A DNA stretch of 10,621 bases, taken from contig CAAAJI010000550.1 of assembly GCA_900642245.1 (NCBI GenBank), positions 9,427 through 20,047 on the forward strand. The letters are read 5' to 3'. The position numbers and the translations under genes are program-made. How positions within the stretch are numbered: position 1 is the first letter of the stretch; the number at the start of each line of letters is the position of its first letter. Under the pieces are notes generated by a model. It saw nothing but the letters and a program-made list of their open reading frames with translations, made no database searches and was not told where the DNA came from. This DNA comes from Fragilaria radians. Lineage: Eukaryota; Bacillariophyta; Fragilariophyceae; Fragilariales; Fragilariaceae. Positions 8,603 to 10,621 of the stretch are shown here, piece after piece.

Positions 8603-8858
8603 ACAATACGCTGGAGAAATCGCGGGCGTTTATTTGCGATCCACGCTAACTCAATCATGTTTTCGAGTTCAATCACATCAGTAAATATATCACAAATAAA
8701 ATTTAATCATTTCAGCTAGGCAACACATGCTGAGATAAAGTCGCGGGCATTTATTTGTGATCCACGCTAACTCAATCACGTTTTCGAGTTCAATCACATC
8801 AATAAATATCACAAATAAAATTTAATCATTTCAGTTAGGCAACACATGCTGAGATAAG
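8603..8858. repeat. Tandem duplication, two copies of about 121 bp
   Basis: Copy 1 is 8620-8740 and copy 2 is 8741-8858, both beginning TCGCGGGC. They differ at five single bases, one 2-base AT indel and a small length change at the end. Similarity to the unit's end also reaches leftward (8603-8619), so the original unit may have been phased differently. The array sits about 150 bp upstream of the CWC15 start codon. No open frame crosses it convincingly. Confidence 0.92.
8750..8819. repeat. Inverted repeat inside the tandem unit
   Basis: TTTATTTGTGAT at 8750-8761 is the exact reverse complement of ATCACAAATAAA at 8808-8819, a 12-bp arm with a 46-base spacer. In copy 1 the equivalent arms (8629-8640 and 8689-8700) have one mismatch. 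It could form a cruciform or an RNA hairpin, or be the decayed termini of a tiny element. No target-site duplication was recognised. Confidence 0.75.
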
Positions 8859-9216
8859 TGGAATTACGCCCAGAATAGCAATAATGTCATAATCCAGTTG
8901 ATTCTTCACTTCAAACCAATTGCAAGGGTTATAAGTAAGCACTATCACACCGGCTGTTACCTGCAAACTTGATACGTTGTACACATGATTTCAACTCAGT
9001 TCCAAAACTCATTGAACATCAAGTTTGCCAATGAAGCATGCAAAATCATCTTTATGCCATTATCCATTGTTTAAGCTTTTAGGGTCAAAGGCTAAAACAA
9101 TTGATTACCTTGAAAAAAAAATTAAAGATTTCTTGCGTTGGACAAGACCTCCTTGTAATGATATCAATCACATGTCGGTCGCAAACCCAAACTAGCAACG
9201 AGCGATGATATTAAAA
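8859..9216. other. Spacer without a supportable gene
   Basis: AT-rich sequence between the tandem duplication and the TACG-dense patch. I see no long open frame, tRNA or recognised repeat on either strand. It contains a run of nine A residues near 9113-9121. Confidence 0.4.
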
Positions 9217-9304
9217 TACGGAGTACGAAGCATGAATTACGAAGGAATTAGGTACGAAAAGTATGTGTGTACGAAGTTTTCGCGAATTACGTGGAATACG
9301 TGGA
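9217..9304. repeat. Patch dense in TACG motifs
   Basis: TACG occurs seven times in 84 bp: at 9217, 9224, 9238, 9253, 9270, 9288 and 9297. Three are TACGAAG, one is TACGAAA, and the last two are TACGTGGA nine bases apart. The palindrome TTCGCGAA lies at 9279-9286. The motif runs are too irregular for a simple microsatellite. This could be a decayed short tandem repeat or a cluster of protein-binding sites. Confidence 0.55.
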
Positions 9305-9402
9305 GTTAGTAGTGAAAAGTCGTAGCGATTAAATTTTATTAGTGACTAGTAGTTGGTGCTTGCTTTGCTACGCAGAGTTAACTATGTTAAAAACGAGAAT
9401 GT

Positions 9403-9536
9403 ATCTTTGAATTTTTACATTTCCAGCAATAATAATGACAAAGATTTTTATGATTGTTATTTGTGCATCTTTGAATTTCTGCTTATAAATATCCAGCAAT
9501 TATTTTGACAAAGATTTTTATTATTGCTATTTGTGA
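9403..9536. repeat. Second tandem duplication, units of 64 and 69 bp
   Basis: Both units begin ATCTTTGAATTT (9403 and 9467), share CCAGCAAT and the 17-base run TGACAAAGATTTTTATK (K = G or T), and end near CTATTTGTG or GTTATTTGTG. The second unit has about six extra bases before CCAGCAAT. Divergence is greater than in the 121-bp duplication, suggesting an older event. No coding role is visible. Confidence 0.8.
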
Positions 9537-9604
9537 ACCCAGAATTTGCAGATCATACAATCAGATGCATAGCACAATATTTAAGTTTTTCTACTTGACC
9601 TAAC

Positions 9605-9831
9605 ATGTCAGAGGTATCTACAGTTACGATCAATGTTGCAGAACTTAAAGAAAATTATACCACTGATATAGCATGGGCATTACGAAGGTGTACAGGTAAT
9701 AATTTCATTTTTTCCCTATTAACGTTATGGTTTAAAGACATAGTTTAGCTTTTTCTTGCGCTGTTGCTGTAGAAGTTATTGGTGCTGCTGTTATTGGAAC
9801 ATCAAAGATTATCGATCAAAAATCAAAATAA
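9605..9831 (+). CDS. Possible two-exon micro-gene, unknown function
   Basis: An ATG at 9605, with an in-frame TGA three codons upstream, opens 30 codons rich in ordinary residues (MSEVSTVTINVAELKENY onward) up to a donor CAG|GTAATA at 9696. TATTAAC near 9717-9723 resembles a branch site. Two acceptors, TTTAG (9748) and TGTAG (9772), restore the same frame and give 57 or 49 residues ending at the TAA at 9829-9831. The second half reads EVIGAAVIGTSKIID. A different donor (AG|GTGTAC at 9688) and an acceptor at 9901 would instead reach another open exon ending at 9983. I recognise no family. Short AT-rich frames arise by chance, so confidence is low. Confidence 0.2.
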
Positions 9832-10221
9832 AGCTGTTGGTACAAAGTCAATATTGTTGTTTTGTTAACTTTATAAGTTGTATTCTTTACTTGTTTGACA
9901 GTTTAAAAAATGAGACTAATGAAGGATTCATACAAAAAGAATCATCCCAAAGATGCAACGATATAATTGATCCATATGATTAATGCCTTTTAAACCAGTA
10001 ATAACTAGACCTAAGATTATAGGAATATTGTTATTTACTTTTTCATAGTTTTGAAGGAACATCCGTTCGAATTAGCTCTATCCCTATTGATTTTAGTCGC
10101 AAGGGTTAAGGGGTAGCACCGGCCAGATCGAATGTGAAACTTTTTTAGTAGTAGGATTACAATTATTCGTTTAGACTCTTTTTGATCGATCGAACTCAAT
10201 TCTGTCAAGAAACAAAGATAA
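9832..10221. other. Spacer, AT-rich
   Basis: Apart from a possible late exon at 9902-9983 (acceptor TTTGACAG at 9901, open to a TAA), nothing recognisable is present. A TTCGAAT near 10068 resembles a tRNA T-loop, but its flanks do not pair. Confidence 0.35.
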
Positions 10222-10401
10222 GCCCTTATTTGTTGCTCAACCGCTTCAAATAATTACACGCTTCCTCTGCGCACGCAAGTTGAAGAGCTACGTCGATACA
10301 AGAAGGAGTTGCCAAACTGGAATCTAACTGAAGATTGTCCGCTTGACTCTGAGAAACTGGCACTGAGCGAGGGAGATAGAGTACTTACCTCAAGGGTGTG
10401 A
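10222..10401. other. Short island open on both strands, possible coding remnant
   Basis: The plus strand is open for 59 codons between TAA (10219-10221) and TGA (10399-10401), reading TQVEELRRYKKELPNWNL in part. The minus strand is open for 52 codons (10384-10226), ending ACAEEACNYLKRLSNK before a TAA. Neither has an ATG. A perfect minus-strand donor GAG|GTAAGT sits at 10389-10382. The base composition is more balanced than the surroundings, which favours decayed or exon-like coding sequence, but strand and identity cannot be chosen by eye. Confidence 0.25.
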
Positions 10402-10621
10402 GAGTTAGGGAATTCAAGCGTTGCCGTATCACAAGGTTAAATCAAGTAAATTTGGGAAGCTTGGAGACACAAGGTTAGAAAGAGACCACAAGTCAGCTAC
10501 AAGCAATCAAGCAGAGAGAAATTAACTGGAGAATTTTATTTAACACTGAAAGGATCCTTGACAGGAAAGGGAATCAGCATCCATAGAATAAAATAAAATA
10601 ATCTTCAATTCTAAAGTGAAT
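10402..10621. other. Window end, no supportable gene
   Basis: No open frame of useful length or known motif was found. An A/T-rich run near 10585-10600 could be a polyadenylation region for a minus- or plus-strand transcript crossing the edge, but there is nothing to fix it. Confidence 0.35.

Noticed and set aside
8600..8860. CRISPR array or prokaryotic repeat
   Set aside because: There are only two long units with no spacers, in a clearly eukaryotic context.
9756..9983. A 75-residue plus-strand frame beginning MRCCCRSYW
   Set aside because: The Cys/Trp-heavy start looks like out-of-frame reading of a GCT/GTT-rich stretch. Only its last third could be a real exon, and that is noted under the micro-gene.
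10058..10080. TTCGAAT resembling a tRNA T-loop
   Set aside because: The five bases on each side do not pair and no other tRNA part is visible.
10378..10440. Possible U1 snRNA: ACTTACCT followed by a GTATCACAAGG that recalls the U1 loop I motif
   Set aside because: The distance between the two motifs is about 15 bases too long, no stem-loops or Sm site follow in the right order, and ACTTACCT is simply the complement of a splice donor.

Overview
This window looks like nuclear DNA of a eukaryotic microalga, most likely a diatom. It is AT-rich, its genes are widely spaced and face both ways, one gene has a short GT-AG intron, and no bacterial operon structure is visible. Three things point to diatoms: a long protein of tandem helicase-associated (HA) repeats, a GT92-like Golgi glycosyltransferase, and a decayed Gag gene of the kind carried by diatom LTR retrotransposons. 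The species cannot be named from the sequence.

Layout from left to right. Positions 1-780 are AT-rich with no gene I can support. About 783-1648 (minus strand) is a frameshifted Gag fossil. At 1867-4371 (+) is an intronless 834-residue protein with a signal peptide and about eight degenerate HA repeats. It converges on a type II membrane glycosyltransferase at 4688-5929 (-). That gene shares a 247-bp divergent promoter with a gene at 6177-6932 (+) encoding a four-helix Golgi COPI-associated (TVP15-like) membrane protein fused to two EF-hands. A 729-bp convergent spacer follows, then the spliceosome gene CWC15 (7662-8450, -), which has two exons. The right-hand 2 kb upstream of CWC15 is repeat-rich and gene-poor. 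It holds a 121-bp tandem duplication with an inner inverted repeat, a patch dense in TACG motifs, a 64/69-bp tandem duplication, a possible two-exon micro-gene at 9605-9831, and a short island near 10222-10401 open on both strands.

How the genes relate. The divergent pair (glycosyltransferase and TVP15-like/EF-hand protein) would both act in the Golgi, so co-regulation is plausible but not shown. CWC15 is a housekeeping splicing factor with no evident link to its neighbours. The HA-repeat protein has no known function. Its predicted entry into the secretory pathway is at odds with the nucleic-acid role usually assumed for HA domains, which makes it the least understood protein-coding element here.
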